DNA of 64,000 nt from the NCBI RefSeq assembly GCF_900996245.1, contig NZ_CAAJGK010000063.1, positions 124,001 to 188,000 of the forward strand, read 5' to 3'. Both the position numbers and the translations under genes were made by a program. The notes beneath the pieces are model-generated. The model was not told the origin of the DNA, did not search any database, and was given only the letters and a program-made list of their open reading frames with translations. The stretch is from Paraburkholderia sp. BCC1886 (GTDB taxonomy: Bacteria; Pseudomonadota; Gammaproteobacteria; Burkholderiales; Burkholderiaceae). Below are positions 50,515 through 58,735 of the stretch, piece after piece. How positions within the stretch are numbered: the first letter of the stretch is position 1; every line of letters begins with the position of its first letter.

Positions 50515-52179
50515 ATGAACAAGCCCGCGGACCGCTTCCCCCTCTCCGGCACGACCCGCCGTCACGCCGACACGCTCGGCAATCACGCGATCGACGAATT
50601 CCTGGCCGGGCGCATCACGCGCCGCGACCTGCTGCGCTATGCGAGCGTGATCGGTTTGTCGCTGGCGGGCGGCGGTCTGTTCGACTCGCCGTTCGCGCGC
50701 GCCCAGGGCGCACCGGCGGCCACGAACCAGACGATCCGCGTCGCTCATCTGACGCCCGCGGGCGCCGTCGACCCGCTCACGGTCACGGATGCCGCAAGCC
50801 TCGCGCTGCTCAACCAGACCGGCGAATTCCTGATCGACGACGACGGCGACAAGCTCGTGCTGAAACCGGCGCTCGCGCTGTCGTGGAAGCCCAACGAGAA
50901 AGGCGACGTGTGGACGTTCAAGCTGCGTCCGAACGTCAAGTTCCACGACGGCCAGGCATTCGGCGCCAAAGACGTCGTCGCGACCTTCGACCGTCTCGCC
51001 GATCCGGCCAGCGGCTCGGCCGCGCTCTCCGTGTTGAAGGGCGTGCTCTCCAAAGGTGGCGCGAAGGTGGTGGACGAACACACGGTCGCGTTCCATCTGG
51101 ATGCACCCAACGGCAACTTTCCGTACTACGTCTCCTCGGATAATTACAACGCCGTGCTGCTCCCCGCGAATTACGCGGGCGGCTATGAGAAAAGCTTTAT
51201 CGGCACGGGTCCGTTCAGGCTCGAGAAGTATCAGCCGAAAGTCGGCGCGTCGTTCGTGCGCAATCCCGACTACTGGGGCGACAAAGCGTTACCGCAACGC
51301 GTACAGTTTTCGTTCTACGCCGACGAGCAAGCCCAACTGCTCGCGCTGCAAGGCCGTCAGGCCGACGTGATGGGTACCTTCACCGTGCAGGGTGGCGCCG
51401 GCATTCTGAACAATCCGGACTTCAAGGCGGTCGGCGTGAAGTCGAGCGCGCACCGGCAGATTCACATGCGCAACGATAATCCGCTCTTCAAGGACAAGCG
51501 CGTGCGACAGGCACTCGCGCTGTCGCTCGATCGCGACGTGCTGGTGCGCGGGCTCTTCAAAGGCCGTGCGCAACTCGGCAACGACAGTCCGTTCGCGCCC
51601 GTGTTTCCATCGTCGGATGCCGGCGTGCCGCAACGCCATCTCGACCTCGCGAAGGCGAAGCAGCTGCTGGCGCAGGCCGGCGTGCCGAACGGTTTCGACG
51701 TGACGCTCACCACCGAAAAGTACATGGAGATTCCCGACCTCGCGGTGGTCGTGCAGAACGCGGCCAAAGCGATCGGCGTACGCATCAACCTGAAAGTCGA
51801 AAGCCAGTCGCTGTATTACGGTGCGGGCACGCCGGGCAAATCGGACTGGCTCGACTCGCCGCTCGGCATTACCGATTACGGCCATCGCGGCGTGCCGAAC
51901 GTGTTTCTGAATGCGCCGCTCGTGAGTACCGGCACCTGGAACGCGGCGCACTTCAAAAATCCGCAATACGATCAACTGGTCGCGCAATTCGTCGCGGCCA
52001 TCGACCTCGCCTCGCAGAAGAAACTCTCCGGCCAGATCCAGACCTTGCTACTCGACGAAACGCCCGTCATCATTCCGTTCTTCTACGATCAGTTGATCGC
52101 GATGCGCAAAGGCGTGAACGGCGTGCGCTTCACCGCGCTCGCGCAGTTGTATTTCGACCGTGCGGTGCTCAGCGCGTAA
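50515..52179 (+). CDS. ABC transporter substrate-binding protein, peptide/nickel class, Tat-type signal, 554 aa
   Basis: Family-5 solute-binding protein (SBP_bac_5): LKPALALSWKPNEKGDVWTFKLRPNVKFHDGQ near the N-lobe and SFIGTGPFRLEKYQPK are typical. The long N-region ends in TRRDLLRY (Arg36-Arg37), a twin-arginine motif, then a hydrophobic stretch and Ala-Arg-Ala-Gln cleavage near residue 64, so export folded through Tat is likely. It heads an operon with two permeases and a fused ATPase. Ligand is a short peptide, a metal complex or another solute; the nickel permease next door is suggestive but not proof. Confidence 0.88.
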   Translation: MNKPADRFPLSGTTRRHADTLGNHAIDEFLAGRITRRDLLRYASVIGLSLAGGGLFDSPFARAQGAPAATNQTIRVAHLTPAGAVDPLTVTDAASLALLNQTGEFLIDDDGDKLVLKPALALSWKPNEKGDVWTFKLRPNVKFHDGQAFGAKDVVATFDRLADPASGSAALSVLKGVLSKGGAKVVDEHTVAFHLDAPNGNFPYYVSSDNYNAVLLPANYAGGYEKSFIGTGPFRLEKYQPKVGASFVRNPDYWGDKALPQRVQFSFYADEQAQLLALQGRQADVMGTFTVQGGAGILNNPDFKAVGVKSSAHRQIHMRNDNPLFKDKRVRQALALSLDRDVLVRGLFKGRAQLGNDSPFAPVFPSSDAGVPQRHLDLAKAKQLLAQAGVPNGFDVTLTTEKYMEIPDLAVVVQNAAKAIGVRINLKVESQSLYYGAGTPGKSDWLDSPLGITDYGHRGVPNVFLNAPLVSTGTWNAAHFKNPQYDQLVAQFVAAIDLASQKKLSGQIQTLLLDETPVIIPFFYDQLIAMRKGVNGVRFTALAQLYFDRAVLSA

Positions 52180-52258
52180 GCGTGCAGGCGCGACAGCACA
52201 ACCGCACTCAAGCACTCAAGCCCAAAAGCCCGAACCGTCGCTGAGGCCGGAGCTCACC

Positions 52259-53284
52259 ATGTCGACCACGGTCACGCCAACCTCTCATCGCAAAAGCGGC
52301 AACGGCGGCAACAGCGGCAACGCCGGCCGCGTCGTGCGCTTTCTCGCGACGCGCGTCGGCCTGTCGTTAATCACGCTATGGCTGCTGTCGGTCATCGTAT
52401 TCGCGGGCGGCCAGTTGCTGCCCGGCGACATCGGCCGCGCGATGCTCGGGCCGCTCGCCGACGCACGCGCGGTCGCCGCGCTCAATCATCAACTCGGCGC
52501 GGACCGGCCGCTGCTGACGCAATACCTCGACTGGATCTCGCATTTTCTGCGCGGCGACATGGGCCTGTCATATGCCTACCGTGAACCGGTCGGCCCGTTT
52601 ATCGCGGATGCACTGGGCCGCTCGGCCAAACTCGGTCTGCTCGCGTTCATCGTGGTCGTGCCGCTCGGCATTGCCGGCGGGGTCTGGTCGGCCATGCACG
52701 CGGGCCGCTGGCTCGACCGGACTATCAGCATCGCCGGTCTGTCGGCGACGGTGGTGCCCGAATTCGTTTCCTCCATCGTGCTGATTCTCGTGTTCGGCGT
52801 ATGGCTGCGCTGGCTGCCCATCGAAGCGTCGGCCGCGCCCGACGCGGGCGTGCTCGAACAGTTACGTCATCTGGTGTTGCCGGTGCTGCCGCTGGTGCTC
52901 GTGTTCTTCGGCTACATCGCGCGGATGGCACGCGCCGGCACCGTCGAAGCGCTCGATGCCGACTACACCCGCACCGCGATTCTCAAAGGTCTGCCGCGCC
53001 GCGTCGTGATCTGGCGACATGTATTGCGCAATGCGCTGCTGCCGACCATCACCGTCGCCGCGACGCAGCTCGGGTACATGATCGGCGGTCTGGTGGTGGT
53101 CGAGACGCTGTTCCACTATCAGGGCATCGGCTCGCTCATCTACAACGCCGCGAAGGCCAAGGATTTTCCGATGCTCGAAGCGGGCGTGCTGACCATCGGC
53201 GTGGTGTACACGGTGGCCAATCTGGTGGCCGATGCTTTGCACGTGCTGCTCAGTCCGCGCCTGCGGGTCAGGAGCGCCGAATGA
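52259..53284 (+). CDS. ABC transporter permease, DppB/OppB type, 341 aa
   Basis: Membrane subunit of the peptide/nickel importer. After a Ser/Gly/Asn-rich 24-residue tail it shows RVGLSLITLWLLSVIVFAG and LPGDIGRAMLG, the hydrophobic segments, and the EAA-loop region RAGTVEALDADYTRTAILKGLPRRVVIWRHVLRNALLP that docks on the ATPase. The ATG at 52259 is preferred over the in-frame start at 52160, which lies inside the preceding gene. It overlaps the next gene by four bases (ATGA). Confidence 0.92.
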   Translation: MSTTVTPTSHRKSGNGGNSGNAGRVVRFLATRVGLSLITLWLLSVIVFAGGQLLPGDIGRAMLGPLADARAVAALNHQLGADRPLLTQYLDWISHFLRGDMGLSYAYREPVGPFIADALGRSAKLGLLAFIVVVPLGIAGGVWSAMHAGRWLDRTISIAGLSATVVPEFVSSIVLILVFGVWLRWLPIEASAAPDAGVLEQLRHLVLPVLPLVLVFFGYIARMARAGTVEALDADYTRTAILKGLPRRVVIWRHVLRNALLPTITVAATQLGYMIGGLVVVETLFHYQGIGSLIYNAAKAKDFPMLEAGVLTIGVVYTVANLVADALHVLLSPRLRVRSAE

Positions 53285-54159
53285 GCCACGTCGCGCCACA
53301 ACCCGGTACGACGGATCAGCCGGCGCCCGTACAACCGCGCTTCGACGCGTTGCGCGTGCTGCTGCGCTCGCCGACTTTCGTGGTGGGCATGCTGATCGTC
53401 GCGTGGTGGATCGTCTGCGCCATCGCGGGTCAATGGATCGTGCGCATCGATCCCTACGCGTCCGACCCGCTCAATTCGTTGATGCCACCCGATCGCACGC
53501 ACTGGTTCGGCACCGACCAGCTCGGCCGCGACGTGTTCTCGCGCGTGATCGTCGGGGCGCGCGACATTCTCACCATCGCACCGCTCGCCACGCTGCTCGG
53601 TACGCTCGCGGGCACCGCGTTGGGTCTGATCGTCGGTTACTTCGAAGGCTGGGTCGACAACGTCGTGGGCCGCGCAATCGACGCCGTGCTCGCGCTGCCC
53701 CTCGTGATTGTCGCGTTGCTCGCGCTGGCCGCGGTGGGTGCGTCGAACCTGACGGTGATTCTCGTCATCGGCATCACCTTCACACCGATCACCGCGCGCA
53801 CCGTGCGCGCCGCCGTGTTCGCCGAGCGCCATCTCGACTACGTCGCGGCCGCGCAACTGCGCGGCGAACGCGCGCCGTACATCATGTTCGCCGAGATTCT
53901 GCCGAACGTGCTGCCGCCCATCGTCGTCGAAGCCACCGTGCGGCTCGGCTATGCGATCTTCGCGGTGGCCACACTGTCGTTTCTCGGCTTCGGCATCCAG
54001 CCGCCGTCCGCCGACTGGGGCCTCGCGCTATCCGAGTCGTACACGCTGATGGCGGGCGGCGCGTGGTGGACCGTGGTGTTCGCAGCAGGCGCGATCGCGT
54101 CGCTGGTGGTCGGCGTCAATCTGATCGCCGACAGCGTGCAAGGCATCCTCGACCGATGA
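53281..54159 (+). CDS. ABC transporter permease, DppC/OppC type, 292 aa
   Basis: Second membrane subunit: HWFGTDQLGRDVFSRVIVGARD is the DppC hallmark, LSFLGFGIQPPSADWGLALSE the C-terminal one, and AERHLDYVAAAQLRGERAPYI the EAA-type loop. The start overlaps the upstream permease stop and its own stop overlaps the ATPase start, so all three are translationally coupled. Confidence 0.93.
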   Translation: MSHVAPQPGTTDQPAPVQPRFDALRVLLRSPTFVVGMLIVAWWIVCAIAGQWIVRIDPYASDPLNSLMPPDRTHWFGTDQLGRDVFSRVIVGARDILTIAPLATLLGTLAGTALGLIVGYFEGWVDNVVGRAIDAVLALPLVIVALLALAAVGASNLTVILVIGITFTPITARTVRAAVFAERHLDYVAAAQLRGERAPYIMFAEILPNVLPPIVVEATVRLGYAIFAVATLSFLGFGIQPPSADWGLALSESYTLMAGGAWWTVVFAAGAIASLVVGVNLIADSVQGILDR

Positions 54160-56351
54160 ACGATCGTCCTCCCTCCTCATTCCCCGCCTTCGACGTGTCG
54201 AAGAGCGACCGTGCGGACGCGCTCACCGTCGTCGGCTTGAGCGTCGCTTACCGGATGCGCGGGCGCGATCGCGAAGTGCTGCAGGACGTGTCGTTTCGCG
54301 TGCGACGCGGCGAGGCGTACGGGCTCGTCGGCGAATCCGGCTGCGGTAAATCGACGGTCGCGATGGCGGTGCTGCGGTATCTGCCGCGTAACGGCAAGGT
54401 GAAGGCCGGCAAGATCGGCGTCGCCGGGCACGACGTGCAGAAGCTCGACGCAAACGCGCTGCGCAAGCTGCGCGCGAAGACCGTTTCGATGGTGTACCAA
54501 GACCCGGGGCGCGCCCTGAACCCATCGCTGACCATCGGCCGGCAGGTGAGCGAAGCATTCGAAGTGGCGGGCGCTGCGCCCGATGAAGCGCGAGTGCGCG
54601 CCGCCGGGATGCTCGAACGCGTGCGCATCGCCGCGCCCGAACGCGTGATGGCGAGTTATCCGCATCAGTTGTCGGGCGGCATGCAGCAACGCGTGGTGAT
54701 CGCGATGGCGCTCGCGTCGAACCCCGAACTGCTGATTCTCGACGAGCCGACGACCGGTCTCGATGCCACCGTCGAAGCGGAAGTGCTCGATCTGGTCGCG
54801 CAGCTGCGCACCGAACTCGGCACAGCGGTGCTTTTCATCAGCCACAATCTCGCGGTGATCGGCAGAATGTGTGAACGGGTCGGCGTGCTGTACGCCGGCA
54901 AACTGGTGGAAGAAGGCGCGACGGCGGACGTGTTCGCGCGACCGCGTCATCCGTACACGGTGGGACTGCTGCGCTGCCTGCCGACGGCCGGACGCAGCAA
55001 GGATAGCGAACGGCTCGATACGATTGCGGGCAGCCTGCCGCTACCGGGATCGGCCGCGCCAGGTTGTCTGTACGCCCCGCGTTGCCGTCTCGCCGATGAG
55101 CGCTGCAGCCGTGAAGCACCGCCGCCCTATCGCGTTAGCGCCGCGCACGGCGATCAGATGTCGCGCTGTCATTACCACGAGCGCGCCGCCGACCTGCCGC
55201 GTGCAAGCGTGGAGACGTTGCCGGCTCCGAGCCAGTCGCAACCCGCGCGCGAGGTCACGCTACCCGTTCTGCGCGCAGAGAAGCTCTCCAAGACATTTAA
55301 CGTCGGCGGCGTTGCGCTGCGTGCAGTCGACGAGGTTTCGCTCGACCTCGCCAGCGGCGAAACGCTCGGTCTGGTCGGCGAATCGGGCAGCGGCAAGACC
55401 ACGCTGGCCAAACTGATGCTCGGCCTGCTCACGCCCGACGCCGGCAGCGTACTCGAACTCGACGGCGCACCGCTCGCCGCCCGCGTGACGCGCCGCAACG
55501 AAGACCAGATCAAGTCGCTGCAGATCGTGTTCCAGAATCCGGACTCGGCGCTCAATCGCGCGCATTCGGTGAAGCGGCTGATCGGCCGCGCGTTGTCGCG
55601 CCTGAGCGGTCTGCGCGGGCCGGCCGTCGAACAGCGGCTGCAGGCATTGAGCGAAGCCGTGCGGCTGCCCGAGCGCTATCTCGGCTCGCGTACGAGGCAG
55701 TTGTCGGGAGGACTCAAGCAGCGCGTCGCGATTGCCCGTGCGTTCGCCGGCGATCCGCGCGTGGTGGTGTGCGACGAGCCGACGTCCGCGCTCGACGTGT
55801 CGGTGCAGGCCGCGATTCTGAATCTGCTCGCCGATCTGCAACGCGAACAGGGCGTGAGTTACGTGTTCATCTCGCACGATCTGAACGTGGTGCGCTATCT
55901 GTCCGACCGCATCGCCGTGCTGTATCTCGGCAGACTGCTGGAGATCGGACCGGCCGGCGCGGTGTTCGACGGGCCGCATCATCCTTATACCGAAGCACTG
56001 CTTTCTGCCGTGCCGACGCTCGGTGCGACGACGACGCGCGAGCGCATCAGGCTCTCGGGCGACTTGCCGAGCGCGGCGTCGCCGCCGTCTGGCTGCGTGT
56101 TTCATACACGCTGTCCGCGCAAGCTCGGCGCGATCTGCGAGCAGCAGGACCCGCCATTCGCCGAAGCCGGTCATGCGGCTGCCCATACCGACACGGACGC
56201 CGACACGGACGCCGGTACGGACGCCGGTACGGACGCCGGTACGGTAAGGATGACCACACATCGCATCCGCTGCCATATTCCCGTGCATGAACTACGCGTG
56301 CTGCAGAAAGACACGACAGGAACCAATCCGGCGCGAGCGCCTCATACCTGA
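54156..56351 (+). CDS. Fused double ATP-binding subunit (DppD-DppF type), 731 aa
   Basis: Two complete ABC ATPases in one chain. Domain 1: Walker A GESGCGKST, signature LSGGMQQRVVIAMA, Walker B LLILDEPTTGLD, switch ISHN. Domain 2 (from about residue 370): GESGSGKTT, LSGGLKQRVAIARA, VVVCDEPTSALD, ISHDL. Each is followed by an oligopeptide-type C-terminal Cys cluster (CLYAPRCRLADERC; CVFHTRCPRK...C), which in relatives can bind an Fe-S cluster. A 12-bp tandem repeat encodes an Asp/Thr/Ala/Gly tract before the last Cys. The ATG at 54156 overlaps the permease stop. Confidence 0.93.
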   Translation: MNDRPPSSFPAFDVSKSDRADALTVVGLSVAYRMRGRDREVLQDVSFRVRRGEAYGLVGESGCGKSTVAMAVLRYLPRNGKVKAGKIGVAGHDVQKLDANALRKLRAKTVSMVYQDPGRALNPSLTIGRQVSEAFEVAGAAPDEARVRAAGMLERVRIAAPERVMASYPHQLSGGMQQRVVIAMALASNPELLILDEPTTGLDATVEAEVLDLVAQLRTELGTAVLFISHNLAVIGRMCERVGVLYAGKLVEEGATADVFARPRHPYTVGLLRCLPTAGRSKDSERLDTIAGSLPLPGSAAPGCLYAPRCRLADERCSREAPPPYRVSAAHGDQMSRCHYHERAADLPRASVETLPAPSQSQPAREVTLPVLRAEKLSKTFNVGGVALRAVDEVSLDLASGETLGLVGESGSGKTTLAKLMLGLLTPDAGSVLELDGAPLAARVTRRNEDQIKSLQIVFQNPDSALNRAHSVKRLIGRALSRLSGLRGPAVEQRLQALSEAVRLPERYLGSRTRQLSGGLKQRVAIARAFAGDPRVVVCDEPTSALDVSVQAAILNLLADLQREQGVSYVFISHDLNVVRYLSDRIAVLYLGRLLEIGPAGAVFDGPHHPYTEALLSAVPTLGATTTRERIRLSGDLPSAASPPSGCVFHTRCPRKLGAICEQQDPPFAEAGHAAAHTDTDADTDAGTDAGTDAGTVRMTTHRIRCHIPVHELRVLQKDTTGTNPARAPHT
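56190..56243 (+). repeat. 12-bp tandem repeat in the ATPase C-terminal tail
   Basis: Two copies of GACACGGACGCC, two of GGTACGGACGCC and a partial fifth encode (Asp/Gly)-Thr-Asp-Ala repeats. The tract lies in the tail between conserved Cys residues of the second oligopeptide-type domain and is in frame, so copy-number change should be tolerated. Confidence 0.9.
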
Positions 56352-56380
56352 TTCAACGTTCGTCAGGAGGGCATCGCACT

Positions 56381-56854
56381 ATGCAAAGAAACGTACCCCG
56401 TCACGCAGCACGTATCACCGTCGGCGTCATGATGGCCGGCTCTGTAGCGCTAAGCTCCCTCGCTCATGCGCAGACGCCGCCACCGCCGCCTGCGCAACCC
56501 ATGTCTCCCACACTGTCGCAAGCCGCACCGCCGGTCGACCCGAGCTTCTCGGCCTATTCGCTGGCCCAGACCTGCAAGCGCCACGACGACAACGTCGCGC
56601 AAGGTCAATGTATCGGCGCGATCCGCGGCATCATCCACGGTTATCAGTACGGCGTGCTGTTCCTCTCGCAGCGCGCGTCGCTCGCGCCGAACGAAACGCA
56701 ACGCGTATCGCTGTGTCTGCGCGATGCACCGGTCTCGTCGATCGTCGACGAGTTCGTCGCGGACGCCGCGCAGGTCAACGAGGATTCACTGAAGCACACC
56801 CCAGCCGAAGTCGCGGTGCTGGGGTCCGTGCATATGCATCACAGTTGCAATTAG
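56381..56854 (+). CDS. Exported Rap1a/Tai-like protein, 157 aa
   Basis: A signal peptide (to about residue 30, AHAQ cleavage) is followed by a Pro-rich linker and a domain with four Cys: LAQTCKRHDDNVAQGQCIGAIRGIIHGYQYG, then VSLCLRDAP, then HHSC at the C-terminus. Spacing and the C.g.I.G pattern resemble Rap1a/Tai family proteins, known as immunity proteins for type-VI amidase effectors, but many family members are orphans of unknown role. No effector or T6SS gene is adjacent. It follows the ABC operon by 29 bp with AGGAGG upstream. Confidence 0.65.
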   Translation: MQRNVPRHAARITVGVMMAGSVALSSLAHAQTPPPPPAQPMSPTLSQAAPPVDPSFSAYSLAQTCKRHDDNVAQGQCIGAIRGIIHGYQYGVLFLSQRASLAPNETQRVSLCLRDAPVSSIVDEFVADAAQVNEDSLKHTPAEVAVLGSVHMHHSCN

Positions 56855-56897
56855 CCTGAGCGCGGTCCAGCGGGAAAGCCGCCGCGCTCGACACCGC

Positions 56898-57743
56898 TTA
56901 CAACATCTCGAGCGGACGTTTGCTGCGCGGCGGCTTGAAAAACGCATCGATCGCGTCCAGTTCTTCTGCGCTGAGTTTCAGTTGCGACGCGCGATAGTTC
57001 TCGCGCACATGCTCGACGCTGCCGGCCTTCGGAATCGCGAAGACGCGAGGCTCGCGCAACACCCACGCCAGTGCTACCTGAAACACCGACACGCCGCGTT
57101 CGGCGGCAATCTCGTCGAGCGGCGAATGCATCGGCAGGCGCGCATGATCGACCGGGCTGTAGGCCATCGTCGGCATATTGCGTGCGGCGAGCCACGGCAG
57201 CAGATCGAATTCGGCGCCACGGCGCGCCACGTTGTACAGAATCTGATTGGTGGCGCACGCGTCGCCACCCGGCGTGGCGAACAGTTCTTCCATATCGGCC
57301 GTGTCGAAGTTGCTGACACCCCAATGGCGAATCTTGCCGGCCTCGCGCAATGCCTCGAACCCCGCCACGGTCGCCTCGAGCGGCTCCGTGCCCGACCAGT
57401 GCAGCAGATACAGGTCGAGTCGATCCGTCTTCAGACGCTTCAGGCTGCGCTCGCAAGCCGCGATCACGCCGCGCTTGCTGGCATTGTGCGGATACACCTT
57501 ACTGACCAGAAACACCTGCTCGCGCAAGCCAGCCAGCGCTTCGCCGAGCAGCGATTCGGTCGCGCCGTCACCGTACATTTCGGCGGTGTCGATCAGCGTC
57601 ATGCCCAGTTCCACGCCTTCGCGCAGCGCGGCGATTTCGGCGGCGCGGCGTTCGGTTCGTTCACCCATCTCCCACGTGCCTTGACCCAGTTTCGGAATGC
57701 GTTCGCCGTCGGGCAGGCTCACGCTTGCGATGTCGCTCGTCAT
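56898..57743 (-). CDS. Aldo/keto reductase, 281 aa
   Basis: NADPH-dependent carbonyl reductase of the (beta/alpha)8 AKR superfamily. Catalytic Asp and Tyr are in LIDTAEMYGDG, Lys in FLVSKVYPHN and His in LYLLHWSG; the cofactor loop is IPKAGSVEHVREN. It belongs to the bacterial YeaE/2,5-diketo-gluconate-reductase-like group. The ATG at 57743 has GAGG upstream. Divergent from the GntR gene; substrate unknown. Confidence 0.92.
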   Translation of the reverse strand: MTSDIASVSLPDGERIPKLGQGTWEMGERTERRAAEIAALREGVELGMTLIDTAEMYGDGATESLLGEALAGLREQVFLVSKVYPHNASKRGVIAACERSLKRLKTDRLDLYLLHWSGTEPLEATVAGFEALREAGKIRHWGVSNFDTADMEELFATPGGDACATNQILYNVARRGAEFDLLPWLAARNMPTMAYSPVDHARLPMHSPLDEIAAERGVSVFQVALAWVLREPRVFAIPKAGSVEHVRENYRASQLKLSAEELDAIDAFFKPPRSKRPLEML

Positions 57744-57976
57744 GTTGATTCCTCGAAGTGGCTCGATGTGCTGGAGCGGTCGCAAAAAATGCGCCGCGCG
57801 CCGTCACGAATTTCTGCACGGACGCCGCGCACGGTTTGACGCACCGCTTTCCATGCAAAGTCGAGTGTCGAGTTTAGCGCCGCGACGCACAGGCTACCCG
57901 CCTCAGGGCAAACGTTCGCTATAACGCAGCGCCCCGATGTCATAGAATTGCCGCTTGCTCCTCTTGCCTGAGTCCC

Positions 57977-58723
57977 ATGACCTCTGCCTCGGAAGACCGC
58001 TGGCGCGACCTGCGCCCGGACCCGGAAAACGACACGCCGCTTTATCTGCAACTGGCCCGCAAGCTCGGCACCGCGATTCACGAAAGCCGCTGGAACGCCG
58101 GCGAGGCATTGCCGTCGGAGCGTGTGCTGTCCGAAGCGCTCGGCGTCTCGCGCATCACCTCGCGCAAGGCGATCGCGTTGCTGGTCGAACAGGGCTTGAT
58201 CCGGCGCACGCAAGGCGCGGGCAGTTTCATCACGCCGCGCTACGAAGATCCGCTGTCGCGACTGTCGAGCTTTAGTGAAATGCTGCGGCGGCGCGGCTTC
58301 AAGCCCAGTTCGAAATGGCTGTCGCGCGAGATCATGCCGGCCAATCGCGATGAAGTGATCCAGCTCGGCTTGTCCCCGGCAGCGGCGGTCACCCGATTGC
58401 GCCGCCTGCGGCTCGCGGACGGCATCGTGATGGCCGTGGAGAACTCCACCTTCCCCGCCGCCGTGATTCCCGATCCCAATGCAATCGGCGATTCGCTTTA
58501 TACGTACCTGGAAAATCGCGGCCTGACGATCGTGCGGGCATTGCAGCATTTTCGCGCGGTCAACGCGACGGCGGAAATTGCGCAGCAGATGAATATCGTC
58601 CCGAACGAGGCTTTACTGCTGATTACCCGCGTGGGCTACACGGCGGATCAACGGGCCATCGAACTGACCGACACTTACTGCCGCAACGACTACTACGACT
58701 TCGTCGCGGAGTTGCGCAAGTAA
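57977..58723 (+). CDS. GntR-family transcriptional regulator, HutC/UTRA subfamily, 248 aa
   Basis: An N-terminal winged HTH (PLYLQLARKLGTAIHESRWNAGEALPSERVLSEALGVSRITSRKAIALL, shown here only by its ends PLYLQLARK and SRITSRKAI) is followed by a UTRA ligand-binding domain ending NDYYDFVAELRK, a tail seen in NagR/PhnF-like members. The effector is unknown. It converges on the CoA-transferase gene and is divergent from the aldo/keto reductase; either may be its target. Confidence 0.92.
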   Translation: MTSASEDRWRDLRPDPENDTPLYLQLARKLGTAIHESRWNAGEALPSERVLSEALGVSRITSRKAIALLVEQGLIRRTQGAGSFITPRYEDPLSRLSSFSEMLRRRGFKPSSKWLSREIMPANRDEVIQLGLSPAAAVTRLRRLRLADGIVMAVENSTFPAAVIPDPNAIGDSLYTYLENRGLTIVRALQHFRAVNATAEIAQQMNIVPNEALLLITRVGYTADQRAIELTDTYCRNDYYDFVAELRK

Positions 58724-58735
58724 CACACGAAGGCT

